From Methanobrevibacter sp. TLL-48-HuF1 (GTDB lineage: Archaea; Methanobacteriota; Methanobacteria; Methanobacteriales; Methanobacteriaceae), in NCBI RefSeq assembly GCF_023617305.1, contig NZ_CP081485.1, positions 1,850,501-1,914,500 of the forward strand: a stretch of 64,000 nucleotides of DNA, in the 5' to 3' direction. This document shows, piece after piece, positions 1 to 9,338 of this stretch (positions within the stretch are counted from its first letter, which is position 1; every line of letters begins with the position of its first letter). The translations under genes were made by a program, and so were the position numbers. Under the pieces are notes generated by a model. It did not search any database. It saw only the letters and a list, made by a program, of their open reading frames with translations, and had not been told where the DNA came from.

Positions 1-1465
1 AATCCTTTTGTGTTTCATAAGGATCTTCACCATTTTTGGCTTCAATACCTTTTCTGACTCTTAGATAATTTAAAAATTCACGCCTGAAATTGTAGTTGTG
101 AAATATTCCATGGAAATATGTTCCAAAGACATTTCCACTACATGCTCCGTCAAAGTTACCTTCATCATTATTTCCCTGTCCTTTTTGAACATTTAACAAT
201 GGGTTTACTTCTTTACTTGGGTTCAGGTGTGATGTACCCTCATGGATTTCATAACCTGTTACTTTCTCTCCAGCTATCTTTGCAAATATGGCACCGGCTA
301 TTCCGGTTAAATCTTCTTTTTCAGGTACGACAGCTTCAGACTGTGTTACGATTTTTTCTGTGCGTTGGAATTTTGATTCAATATCTAATAATTTCAGTCC
401 TTCAATAGTTCCAACATCGGATTCTTTTTTATCATCATCATAAATTATATTTCCGAGAATTTGATATCCTCCGCAGATTCCAACAACAGGAATTTCATGG
501 GATTTGGCTATTATTTTGGCGGCAAGTCCGCTGTCAAAGAGCTCCTTTGCATCTTTAGTTGAATTACGTGTTCCGGGAATGATTATAGCATCAACATCTC
601 CAATTTCATCATTAAGATTAATCATTTTAATTCCGACATCCTCTTCAAACTCAAAGGGGTCAATATCTGTAAAATTGGAGATTTTAGGAAGTCTTATAAC
701 TCCAATAATAATGTCCTTGTTTTCATTAAATACATGTGTTGTTAATGATGCTGAATCCTCTTCAGGTAATTTCAGTGTTTCATCATAAGGCAGGACACCT
801 AAAACTGGAGCTTTGGTGATTTCTTCAATTCTGTCAAGTCCCGGTTTTAAAATATCTAAATTTCCTCTAAATTTATTAATAACTGTGGCTTTTAGTCTGG
901 ATCTGTCATAATCATCTAAAAGAACATATGTTCCAGCAATAGCTGCAAAAACACCACCCATTTCAATATCAGCTATTAAAATAACATTTGCATCAGCCAT
1001 ATGTGCAATTTCCATATTGGCAAGATCTTCTTTACGCATGTTAATTTCTGCAGGTGATCCTGCTCCTTCAATGATTATAATGTCATAATTTTCTTTTAGG
1101 ATATTGAAACTTTCTTTAATGGCTTCAAAAGCCCTGTCATGATAGTCATGCTGGTATTGATAGAAATTCATATCTCCGATGGATTTTCCCTGGATAATTA
1201 CATTGGATGTAAAATCACCTTTTGGTTTTAAAAGAATCGGGTTCATATGTATGCTTGGTTCAATCATTGCAGCTTCTGCTTGTAACATTTGAGCTATTCC
1301 TATTTCTCCATTTTCTTTAGTTGTATATGAGTTTAAAGACATATTTTGAGATTTAAAAGGAGCTACTTTATAGCCTCTGTTTCTGTATATTCTGCATAAT
1401 GCAGCTACAAGCATACTTTTTCCAGCATTTGATGATGTTCCCTGAACCATTAAACATTTAACCAT
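1..1465 (-). CDS. cobQ: cobyric acid synthase CobQ/CbiP (3' end beyond window)
   Basis: Amidates the side-chain carboxylates of adenosylcobyrinic acid a,c-diamide with glutamine and ATP, a cytoplasmic step of corrinoid synthesis; methanogens need corrinoid for the Mtr methyltransferase. I translated the minus strand: it opens MVKCLMVQGTSSNAGKSM, the dethiobiotin-synthetase-like P-loop (GTSSNAGKS, about residues 9-17) of the family. A class I glutamine amidotransferase domain follows, with the nucleophile Cys in VVGICGGYQ (about residue 330) and the His of YFHGIFHN near the C-terminus. About 488 codons are visible, and the family is usually near 500 residues, so only a few are missing at base 1. 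The ATG at 1465 has GTGAT about 5 bases upstream. It is divergent from ALP1 and no other cob gene lies in the window. Confidence 0.95.
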   Translation of the reverse strand, partial: MVKCLMVQGTSSNAGKSMLVAALCRIYRNRGYKVAPFKSQNMSLNSYTTKENGEIGIAQMLQAEAAMIEPSIHMNPILLKPKGDFTSNVIIQGKSIGDMNFYQYQHDYHDRAFEAIKESFNILKENYDIIIIEGAGSPAEINMRKEDLANMEIAHMADANVILIADIEMGGVFAAIAGTYVLLDDYDRSRLKATVINKFRGNLDILKPGLDRIEEITKAPVLGVLPYDETLKLPEEDSASLTTHVFNENKDIIIGVIRLPKISNFTDIDPFEFEEDVGIKMINLNDEIGDVDAIIIPGTRNSTKDAKELFDSGLAAKIIAKSHEIPVVGICGGYQILGNIIYDDDKKESDVGTIEGLKLLDIESKFQRTEKIVTQSEAVVPEKEDLTGIAGAIFAKIAGEKVTGYEIHEGTSHLNPSKEVNPLLNVQKGQGNNDEGNFDGACSGNVFGTYFHGIFHNYNFRREFLNYLRVRKGIEAKNGEDPYETQKD

Positions 1466-1637
1466 TAAAATCACTTTGTTTTTCTTTTAAAGATATTTTT
1501 GTTATTTATATTTTATAAATGTTGATTGGTTAATTTATCTATAATATTATATATTATTTAAACTAAAATTTATAAATATAAAAAAAATTTTATTAAATAT
1601 AAAATATATTTTAATTTGGTAAAAAGGTTGATTATTT
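1466..1637. promoter_or_regulatory. divergent intergenic region with candidate ALP1 TATA box
   Basis: This 172-base, almost pure A/T spacer separates cobQ (-) from ALP1 (+). TTTATAAATA at 1569-1578 is the best archaeal TATA-like element for ALP1, about 60 bases before its ATG. AAGGTTGAT at about 1624-1632 is a plausible ribosome site. In DNA this AT-rich the TATA call is weak, because similar strings occur throughout. Confidence 0.4.
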
Positions 1638-4600
1638 ATGAAATTCAATAAACAATTCTTTTTAGGCATTATGCTACTTATTCTCCTTTTAGGAGTTAGT
1701 AGTGTAAGTGCGAACGATTTGAATGACGTTAATTCATCTGATATGGGATTGGATGACTCTTCAATGGGAATTATGGAGGATTCTGCTCAAGTTAACAGTA
1801 ATGTTGATATTCCGGTAGCCAATCCTTCTGATGATGTGATTATTGTAAATAATTGGGGTGAACTAAAAACATACTGTGAAAAAACAGATAAAAACTATGT
1901 GCTTCAATTAAAGGAAAATACTAATTTTTATCCGGGCGATGGAGTTGATGAATCTAATCAGATTATTATTCGAAATAATGTAACTATCCTAGGAAATAAT
2001 GGAGCTTATTTTGGAGATAAATCATCTGATGCATTTACAATTTATTATACTCCGATGAAAACTCCTGAAAATTCAGGAATTAATTTAAAATTAATTAATT
2101 TGACATTTAAATGGATGATTCTTTCACAAAAAACATCTTTGGATAGTGGAATGTTTGTAGAGTTGGCTGGTGATTGCACAGGTAATTTGCTTGAAAACTG
2201 TACTTTTGATAATATAACTTCTTTATCAAGTCATGCCTGTGTTTACTATATTAAAAGAGGTTATACAACTGTTAAAAATTGTAATTTTACAAATATTAAT
2301 ACCTGTTTTGGTGTTTTAAGTGTTTATGATCCTGATGCTGGTTTAAACTGCAATACTTCACATATGTTAGTTGAAAACTGTTATTTTGAAAATAATTATG
2401 CTACAACAGAACCAGGCTGTATTAATAATTGCGGGCAATTGATTGTTAAAAATTCTACATTTTATAAAAACAGTGCATTTTGGTGGGCTGGAGCAATACA
2501 CACTCACAGCGGAGCAAATACAACAATATATGATTCTAATTTTACAGATAATGTAGCAGGATGGAATGGTGGTGCATTGTATACTTACAGTTATTTGCAG
2601 ATATACAATACTACTTTTACAAGGAATAACTGTACAACCAACAATGGTGGAGGAGCTATTGGTGCATGTTTCTACGGAACCAACCCACATATTTATATTG
2701 AAGACTCATTATTCCAATATAATGTAAACAATTGCTGGTCTCTTACTAATGAATCTACAACAGGTACTGGTCGTGGTGGAGCTATTTCAATAATGGATGC
2801 TGGTGATTTAGATGTATACAACACTACTTTCATAACTAATTCAGCATCTATAGGTACTGCAATTTGTGCAAATCAGGCACAGGGTTACGGATCTCCAAAT
2901 GTTAGATTGGTAGGTAATAAATTTATTAATCATACTAAATCTGGTGATTTATTAGTAATTGATCTTTCCAAATCTGTACTGGAATTGTCTGACAACTATT
3001 ATTATAACAATTCTTTAGTATTTTCCAAATCTAAAATCAGTGAAGAAGAAAGAATTGGCAATACAACAGTATTAAATATTCAGTTTAATTTAAAAAATAG
3101 CAAATATTATGATTCTGATATTTTATCCAAATCAGGTTATTTTGTTTATGTAGATGATGTTTATTTAAAAACAGTTTATAGTGAGTCTTTTAATTTAACT
3201 TTTAATGATGGTAAAGAACATAAAGTATATGTACGTTCAGTTGCCGGTGCTACTAACTCAAATAATCTTACTGTAAACGGTATACCTGTTCAGTATGTTT
3301 ATGTGTCTGTAAACGGTAATGATAACAATAACGGAAGTAAAAATTCACCGGTACGTACAATAGCTAAAGCTATTTCTTTAAATACTAATGGAATTTATAT
3401 TTTAGAGGGAAATTACAATGAATATGGGTTAAATATTACCAATGATTTAAAAATTGTTGGTGATGGAAAAGCTACTATTGGCGGATCTAATTCAGCTATT
3501 CCTATATTTAAAATTTCAAACAATGCAAATGTGTCATTTAATAATTTGAAATTTGCTGATGTATCTAATGGTGAAATTATCAACGGATTAGATGCTGGTG
3601 AAGTTGAAATAACTGGCTGTAACTTTTATTCAAACAATCAAAAAGATATTCTTGTTAATGTAGCTAATTTAGTTATTTCAGATTCCAAATTTAGCAATAA
3701 TAATGTTTTCAAATGTATTTATGCTAATTATTTAGAAATGATTAACTGTGAATTTGTAAATAATACTGCAAATGAGAAAAGAACTTCAGATGTAGGTAAT
3801 TTAATTTACTTGGACCTTAAAGACCAACAGGGAATAATTTCAGGCACTTCTTTTGAAAATAACAGTGTTTATCAAGGTTGTATTTATGTAAAAAGCAGTA
3901 ATTTTAATCAGGGATTAGATATTATTGACTCTATTTTTATAAATAACACTGGAGAAGGTAGAGGTGGCTGTTTGGCTGCTGATTCAAGTTCTACTGATAA
4001 CTATCAGATTAAAATTTCATCTTCAGTATTTATTAATAACTATGCATCTGTGGGAAGTGTTGCTTATGTTATGAAAAAATGTGTACTTACAGCTGTAAAT
4101 TCAATCTTTTTAGGAAATAAACAAAAACTACCAAGTTTAGGTGATGTATTTTCAACAGTAGGTAATTCCGCATCATTTGTATTAGATAATAACTGGTGGG
4201 GAAATACTGCTGAAAATGCAACAGCTGCACCAAGAAAAGAGTTAAACAATTGGTTATTCTTAAATGTAACAAGTAATGTTGATAAATTGAATTTCAGTGA
4301 AAATGCAATAATAACTGTTGATTTAGCTAATGTAATTTCTAGTAAAGGTGAAATTAGCAAATATGATGCTGGAGACAAATTGCCATTGGGTACTTTAAAT
4401 ATTACTTCCATTAATGGTATAGCAACTGCTGTTAGTGATAAATTTATTGACGGTAAATTGCAGGTTATATTTACTCCAACTGCTACTGGAGAAGCTTCAG
4501 TAACTACTAATCTTTACGGTGTAACCAGCACTTTAAAATTTGATGTAAGTAAAGCATTTACAAATTTAAATATTTATACTAAGGATATTAAGGTAAAAGA

Positions 4601-7600
4601 AGACCTTGTAATTAAAGTAGCTTTGGAAAGTAGTAGGCCAACAGGTACTGTTACAGTTAAGATTAATAACAAAGATTATACTATTGATTTGGTAAATGGT
4701 ACTGGAGTTACAACAATATCTGGTTTAACTGGCGGAGAGTATGAAATTACAGCTAAATATAATGGTGATGATAATTACGAAGAAGCTCTTGCTACATCTT
4801 CAGTTAAAGTTAATAAAATAGCTTCATCAATGGATATTAAGATTAGTATTGGAAAATATACTACAATTACTGTAAGCCTTCCAGAAGATGCAACTGGAGA
4901 AGTAATGTTTACTGTTGATGGCGAAAGTGAAAATGCAACTATTGAAGATGGTAATGCATATATTGTTTTATTTGATCTTGATGATGGACTTCATACTGTT
5001 CATGCAGTTTATAATGGAGATAATAACTACTTTGGCTGTGAAGCTACACAACAATTCGCTAAAGTTAAACTTAATTCTACTTTAACTGTAAATGCAAATG
5101 ATGCTAAAGTAGGTGAAGATGTTGTTATTTCTGTAATTGTCATACCAGCTCCAGGTAGTGACGGATCCAGTGTAAATATTACAATTGGAGATAAATCAAC
5201 CATTGTAAAAGTTGATAAAGATACTGGTAAAGCTTCCTTAAAAGTATCTGATTTAGCAGCAGGTAATTATACTGTTAAAGTAGTTTATAGTGGTAATGGA
5301 TTGTATAATGGTTGTGAAAATACAACCGATATTAAAATAATCGGTTATCCTGTTCCTCAATGGGATAATGACGGATTTGACACTAAAAACACTGGAAAAA
5401 CAAATTACACAGGAAATAGTAATGGTGCAGCTATCTGGAATTATGTTGTAAGCGGAAGCCAAATTAACGGTTCTATGGCTATTGATAATGCAGGAAATAT
5501 TTATGTGGCTTGTAATGATGGAATTTATTCATTTACTTCAAATGGAACTTTAAGATGGAAATTTGCAGGTTCATTTGGACGTGAAATTTCTTCAGGAATA
5601 GCAATTTCCCGTGATATTATTATTGCTCCAAAATCTGGAGATGCAATATACTTTATAAACTCCACTACCGGTAAAAAATATAATTCCAATATTTGGCAAG
5701 GTTCAAGTATTTTCTCACCAGTTGTAGATGAAAATGCTAATGTATACATTTCCGGAGAATATCAGTACAGCAGCCAAAGCTACAATTTAGTAATTATTCC
5801 ATATAATATGTGGAAATCCGGAGGAACTCCTACTATGATTGCTTTAGGATCCCAGCCAGTTAGTGCACCTACATTAATTGGTAATGGATTAGTAGCTGTT
5901 AATACAAAAGATGGTCTTAAAATAATCAATGTTACAAGTAAAACTGTAATTGGAAGTTTTGGCGGAATTGGTATTGTAGGACGTCCGGTAATTGACTCTA
6001 ATGATAATATATATGTATTTGATAAAGATGGAAAAGTTAATGCATTAACCATAAATAATAAATTATGGACTACTAAAATAGCTATAAATGGAAGCACATT
6101 AGCTTTAGATGATGAAAATGGTGTATTATACACTGTTGGCAGTGATGGAAATGTCTATAAAATAGATATATTTAACAAAGGTGAAACTTCTGTTTTCTAT
6201 AACTTTGGAGATAAAGCATCTTCCATAATGATTGATAATAATGGAACTGTTTATATAGGATCAGATAATGGAAAAGTATCAGCTATTGATAGCAATGCTA
6301 AATTATTATGGACATTTGCTGCAGATTCTTCAGCTGTAGGACCAATAGTTATGGATAAAAACGGTACTGTCTATGTTTATTCTAATAAAACAGTTTATGC
6401 ATTAGGTGTAGGTAAAGTCACTCCAGCTATTAATGTAACTGTTGAGGATATTAAAGTAGGTGAAGAAGCTATTATCAATATCGAACTTCCTAGTGATGCT
6501 ACAGGCAGTGTTGAAGTAGTTATTGGAAATATTACACAAAGTGCAAATATTAAAAATGGTAAAGCTTCAGTATCTATTAATAATTTAAATGTTGGCCAAT
6601 ACACAGCTACCATTCAATATAATGGAGATAATAAATATGGAAGTGCAAAAGCAACAGCTTCATTTAATGTTACTAAACTTGAGTCAAAAGTTGATATTTC
6701 TGTAGATAATATTGAAATTGGTGAAAATGCTGTTGTGACTGTTAGTGTTACTTCTGGTGCTACGGGTAATGTTACTGTTGTTATTAATGGTAAATCACAA
6801 GTTGTTGAGCTTAAAGACAGTAAAGCTACTGTAACTATTGAAAATTTAACTGCTGAAGATTATAAAATAGAAGCAACCTATAATGGTGATGCTAAGTATT
6901 TAACAAGCAGTGCAGTTTATACATTTAATGTAAATAAACTTCCTTCTTCAATTACTGTATCTGCTGGTGATATTAATGTGGGTGAGGATGCTGTTATTGT
7001 AGCTAGCGTTATTTCTGGTGCTACTGGTAATGTTACTTTTACTGTTGGTGATAAGACTGAAACTGTTGAGATTAAAGATGGTAAAGCTACTTTAACTGTT
7101 AAAGGTTTAGTTAGTGGCGATTATACTGTATCTGCTGTTTATAATGGTGATGATAAGTATTTAACTTCATCTAACAGTACTTCATTTAAAGTTTCTAAAG
7201 TTGAGTCAAAAGTTGATATTTCTGTAGATAATATTGAAATTGGTAAAGATGCTGTTGTGACTGTTAGTGTTACTTCTGGTGCTACTGGTAATGTTACTGT
7301 TGTTATTAATGGTAAATCACAAGTTGTTGAGCTTAAAGACAGTAAAGCTACTGTAACTATTGAAAATTTAACTGCTGAAGATTATAAAATAGAAGCAACC
7401 TATAACGGTGATGCTAAGTATTTAACAAGCAGTGCAGTTTATACATTTAATGTAAATAAACTTCCTTCTTCAATTACTGTATCTGTTGATGATATTAATG
7501 TGGGTGAGGATGCTGTTATTGTAGCTAGCGTTATTTCTGGTGCTACTGGTAATGTTACTTTTACTGTTGGTGATAAGACTGAAACTGTTGAGATTAAAGA

Positions 7601-8999
7601 TGGTAAAGCTACTTTAACTGTTAAAGATTTAGCTAGTGGTAATTATAAAATCAATGCTGTTTATAATGGTGATGCTAAATATTTATCTTCAAGTAACAGT
7701 ACTTCATTTAAAGTTTCTAAAATATCCGGATATGATATTAAAGTTAATGTTAGTGAGGTAAATGAGGGTGAAAATGCTACAGTTACTGTAATTTTACCTA
7801 AAGATGCTACTGGTAATGTAACTTTAGTTATGAACAACAGACCTTACTTTGCAAAAGTTATTGATGGTGTAGCTAAAATAATTGTCCCATATATTTCTGC
7901 AGGAACTCATGAATTTATTGTAACTTATTATGGTGATAATAAATATGATAAGGCAACTGCAAATGGAACTATAACTGTTAATAAAAAAACATTTACATTA
8001 ACTGCTGATGATCTTGTAAAATATTACAAAGGTCCTGAAAGCCTTACAGCTAAATTAGTTGATAGTAAGGGTAATCCGATAGCTGGTGCTGATGTAATAT
8101 TTAATATTAATGGTAAAGATTACATTAGAAAAACCAATAATGAAGGAATAGCTTCTATGGCTATTAATTTAGGTGCCGGAACATATAATGTAGCAGTTAA
8201 ATATAATGAAAGTTCAGTTAATGTAACAGTAACTGTAAAATCCACTATTGTGGCTGATAATTTAGTTAAAATGTATCAGAATGCTACAAGATTCTATGCC
8301 AAATTTTTAGACAGCACAGGAAAAGCATTAGCTAACAGTGAAGTTAAATTTAACATTAATGGAGTATTTTACACTAAAACCACGGATAAAGATGGTGTAG
8401 CAGATATGGGAATTAATTTAAGACCTGGAAATTATATCTTAACTGCATATAATCTGGCAAATGGTGAAGAAAAAGGAGTCAACATAACTGTAAAATCATT
8501 AATCGTACAAAGTGATTTAACTAAATACTACTTAAATGCTTCTAAGTTCCAAGCAACTGTCTACAACAAAGACGGATCTTTAGCAGTAAACAAAGAAGTA
8601 ACATTTAACATCAACGGTGTGTTCTATCACAAAAAAACAGATGAAAATGGTGTAGCTAGTTTAGGTATTGCTTTAAGACCTGGGGAATATACTATTACAA
8701 CTATGTTTGAAGGACTTGATATTGGAAACAAAGTTAATGTCTTGCCAACTTTAGTAACTAAAGATCTCTCCATGAAATACTTGGACGGCAGCAATTTTAC
8801 TGCTTTAACTTTAGATGGTCAAGGTAAGCCATTAGCTAACCAAAATGTATCATTTAATGTAAATGGTGTCTTCTATCATAAAGTTACTAATAAAGATGGT
8901 ATCGCAAGCTTAGGAATCAGATTAATGAGTGGTGAGTATATTATTACTTCCTACTGGAATGATTTCCAAACTGGAAACACTATAAAAATTAGTCCTTAA
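1638..8999 (+). CDS. adhesin-like protein ALP1: beta-helix, Ig repeats, beta-propeller, Ig repeats
   Basis: A very large predicted surface protein (2453 aa) with a Sec signal peptide at residues 1-26 (Lys, hydrophobic stretch, then SVSA). Residues about 50-900 are right-handed parallel beta-helix coils with N-rich ladders and many Asn-Cys steps, ending at an NNWWGN cap. Three bacterial Ig-like (Big_3-type) repeats follow at about 975-1235. A PQQ-type beta-propeller of about 8 blades (blade motif like NGTVYIGSDNGKVSAID) spans about 1237-1590. Six more Ig-like repeats cover about 1594-2117, two pairs of them near-identical. Four C-terminal repeats (DLVKYY-, DLVKMYQN-, DLTKYYLN- and DLSMKYLDG-type) end in ISP. 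There is no C-terminal membrane helix or LPXTG-like motif. The likely role is attachment to other cells or host glycans, inferred from the family. The C-terminus is nearly the same as in ALP5. Confidence 0.9.
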   Translation: MKFNKQFFLGIMLLILLLGVSSVSANDLNDVNSSDMGLDDSSMGIMEDSAQVNSNVDIPVANPSDDVIIVNNWGELKTYCEKTDKNYVLQLKENTNFYPGDGVDESNQIIIRNNVTILGNNGAYFGDKSSDAFTIYYTPMKTPENSGINLKLINLTFKWMILSQKTSLDSGMFVELAGDCTGNLLENCTFDNITSLSSHACVYYIKRGYTTVKNCNFTNINTCFGVLSVYDPDAGLNCNTSHMLVENCYFENNYATTEPGCINNCGQLIVKNSTFYKNSAFWWAGAIHTHSGANTTIYDSNFTDNVAGWNGGALYTYSYLQIYNTTFTRNNCTTNNGGGAIGACFYGTNPHIYIEDSLFQYNVNNCWSLTNESTTGTGRGGAISIMDAGDLDVYNTTFITNSASIGTAICANQAQGYGSPNVRLVGNKFINHTKSGDLLVIDLSKSVLELSDNYYYNNSLVFSKSKISEEERIGNTTVLNIQFNLKNSKYYDSDILSKSGYFVYVDDVYLKTVYSESFNLTFNDGKEHKVYVRSVAGATNSNNLTVNGIPVQYVYVSVNGNDNNNGSKNSPVRTIAKAISLNTNGIYILEGNYNEYGLNITNDLKIVGDGKATIGGSNSAIPIFKISNNANVSFNNLKFADVSNGEIINGLDAGEVEITGCNFYSNNQKDILVNVANLVISDSKFSNNNVFKCIYANYLEMINCEFVNNTANEKRTSDVGNLIYLDLKDQQGIISGTSFENNSVYQGCIYVKSSNFNQGLDIIDSIFINNTGEGRGGCLAADSSSTDNYQIKISSSVFINNYASVGSVAYVMKKCVLTAVNSIFLGNKQKLPSLGDVFSTVGNSASFVLDNNWWGNTAENATAAPRKELNNWLFLNVTSNVDKLNFSENAIITVDLANVISSKGEISKYDAGDKLPLGTLNITSINGIATAVSDKFIDGKLQVIFTPTATGEASVTTNLYGVTSTLKFDVSKAFTNLNIYTKDIKVKEDLVIKVALESSRPTGTVTVKINNKDYTIDLVNGTGVTTISGLTGGEYEITAKYNGDDNYEEALATSSVKVNKIASSMDIKISIGKYTTITVSLPEDATGEVMFTVDGESENATIEDGNAYIVLFDLDDGLHTVHAVYNGDNNYFGCEATQQFAKVKLNSTLTVNANDAKVGEDVVISVIVIPAPGSDGSSVNITIGDKSTIVKVDKDTGKASLKVSDLAAGNYTVKVVYSGNGLYNGCENTTDIKIIGYPVPQWDNDGFDTKNTGKTNYTGNSNGAAIWNYVVSGSQINGSMAIDNAGNIYVACNDGIYSFTSNGTLRWKFAGSFGREISSGIAISRDIIIAPKSGDAIYFINSTTGKKYNSNIWQGSSIFSPVVDENANVYISGEYQYSSQSYNLVIIPYNMWKSGGTPTMIALGSQPVSAPTLIGNGLVAVNTKDGLKIINVTSKTVIGSFGGIGIVGRPVIDSNDNIYVFDKDGKVNALTINNKLWTTKIAINGSTLALDDENGVLYTVGSDGNVYKIDIFNKGETSVFYNFGDKASSIMIDNNGTVYIGSDNGKVSAIDSNAKLLWTFAADSSAVGPIVMDKNGTVYVYSNKTVYALGVGKVTPAINVTVEDIKVGEEAIINIELPSDATGSVEVVIGNITQSANIKNGKASVSINNLNVGQYTATIQYNGDNKYGSAKATASFNVTKLESKVDISVDNIEIGENAVVTVSVTSGATGNVTVVINGKSQVVELKDSKATVTIENLTAEDYKIEATYNGDAKYLTSSAVYTFNVNKLPSSITVSAGDINVGEDAVIVASVISGATGNVTFTVGDKTETVEIKDGKATLTVKGLVSGDYTVSAVYNGDDKYLTSSNSTSFKVSKVESKVDISVDNIEIGKDAVVTVSVTSGATGNVTVVINGKSQVVELKDSKATVTIENLTAEDYKIEATYNGDAKYLTSSAVYTFNVNKLPSSITVSVDDINVGEDAVIVASVISGATGNVTFTVGDKTETVEIKDGKATLTVKDLASGNYKINAVYNGDAKYLSSSNSTSFKVSKISGYDIKVNVSEVNEGENATVTVILPKDATGNVTLVMNNRPYFAKVIDGVAKIIVPYISAGTHEFIVTYYGDNKYDKATANGTITVNKKTFTLTADDLVKYYKGPESLTAKLVDSKGNPIAGADVIFNINGKDYIRKTNNEGIASMAINLGAGTYNVAVKYNESSVNVTVTVKSTIVADNLVKMYQNATRFYAKFLDSTGKALANSEVKFNINGVFYTKTTDKDGVADMGINLRPGNYILTAYNLANGEEKGVNITVKSLIVQSDLTKYYLNASKFQATVYNKDGSLAVNKEVTFNINGVFYHKKTDENGVASLGIALRPGEYTITTMFEGLDIGNKVNVLPTLVTKDLSMKYLDGSNFTALTLDGQGKPLANQNVSFNVNGVFYHKVTNKDGIASLGIRLMSGEYIITSYWNDFQTGNTIKISP
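6681..7724 (+). repeat. 522-base tandem near-identical duplication inside ALP1
   Basis: Unit 1 begins at 6681 and unit 2 at 7203, exactly 522 bases (174 codons, two Ig-like domains) apart. Reading the two side by side I count about six differences in the first 430 bases, then more divergence to the end of each unit. The spacing keeps the frame, so the event added two whole domains to the stalk. Confidence 0.9.
8568..8653 (+). repeat. 86-base exact match to ALP5 (48824-48909)
   Basis: The stretch coding the middle of the third C-terminal repeat is identical base for base in ALP1 and ALP5, whereas sequence on both sides differs at synonymous sites. It is a possible recent gene-conversion tract. 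Confidence 0.85.
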
Positions 9000-9050
9000 G
9001 AGGATTTTTCATAAATTCTCTTAATCTTTTTCTTTTTTTATTATAAATTT
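8998..9050 (+). terminator. ALP1 terminator, hairpin plus T-tract
   Basis: The arms at 8998-9007 and 9013-9022 pair over 10 bases with one G-T pair. They start within the stop codon and are followed by a T-rich run to about 9040. The same design, related in sequence, follows ALP5. Confidence 0.6.
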
Positions 9051-9059
9051 TAAAAATAG

Positions 9060-9338
9060 CTATTTTAATATTTCAAGTATTTTTAATCCTAATTTTGTTG
9101 TTTTGTAAAGTCTGCCTTTTTTAGCATTTTCATTAAGACATATTACTAGTTTTTTACTTTTCAAATCATTTAATGCACCAGATACTTGTGTTGGACGCAA
9201 ATTAGTCTCTTTTGCAATTTCTGAAGGCATCTTATAATCATTGCCAGACAATGACTTTATTGTTTTGTATCGTGAAGGGGATACTTTTATAAACCCAATT
9301 ATTTCCCAAGTATTTTCTTCACTTTCTTTTTTATTCAT
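9060..9338 (-). CDS. small winged-helix transcriptional regulator
   Basis: A 92-aa protein that reads as a single winged helix-turn-helix domain. Residues about 20-70 hold the recognition core (PSEIAKETNLRPTQVSGALN is a clear helix-turn-helix: alpha2, turn, recognition helix), followed by a basic wing (KKGRLYKTTKLGLKIL). Such single-domain proteins are common archaeal DNA-binding regulators of the ArsR/MarR-like fold. No effector or metal site is visible: there is one Cys and no His cluster. The gene converges on ALP1 and has a long upstream region carrying a perfect 25-base palindrome (9474-9498) that could be its operator. The target genes are unknown; autoregulation or control of ALP1 or lonB are guesses from position. 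Confidence 0.8.
   Translation of the reverse strand: MNKKESEENTWEIIGFIKVSPSRYKTIKSLSGNDYKMPSEIAKETNLRPTQVSGALNDLKSKKLVICLNENAKKGRLYKTTKLGLKILEILK

Noticed and set aside
118-788. Two plus-strand frames (118-408, 504-788) at the left edge
   Set aside because: They lie antisense to the cobyric acid synthase gene, whose minus-strand translation shows clear family motifs.
2367-6613. Minus-strand frames inside ALP1
   Set aside because: Low-complexity mirror images of the Asn/Thr-rich beta-helix and Ig codons; no ribosome sites and no family resemblance. The same applies to antisense frames within ALP3, ALP4 and ALP5.
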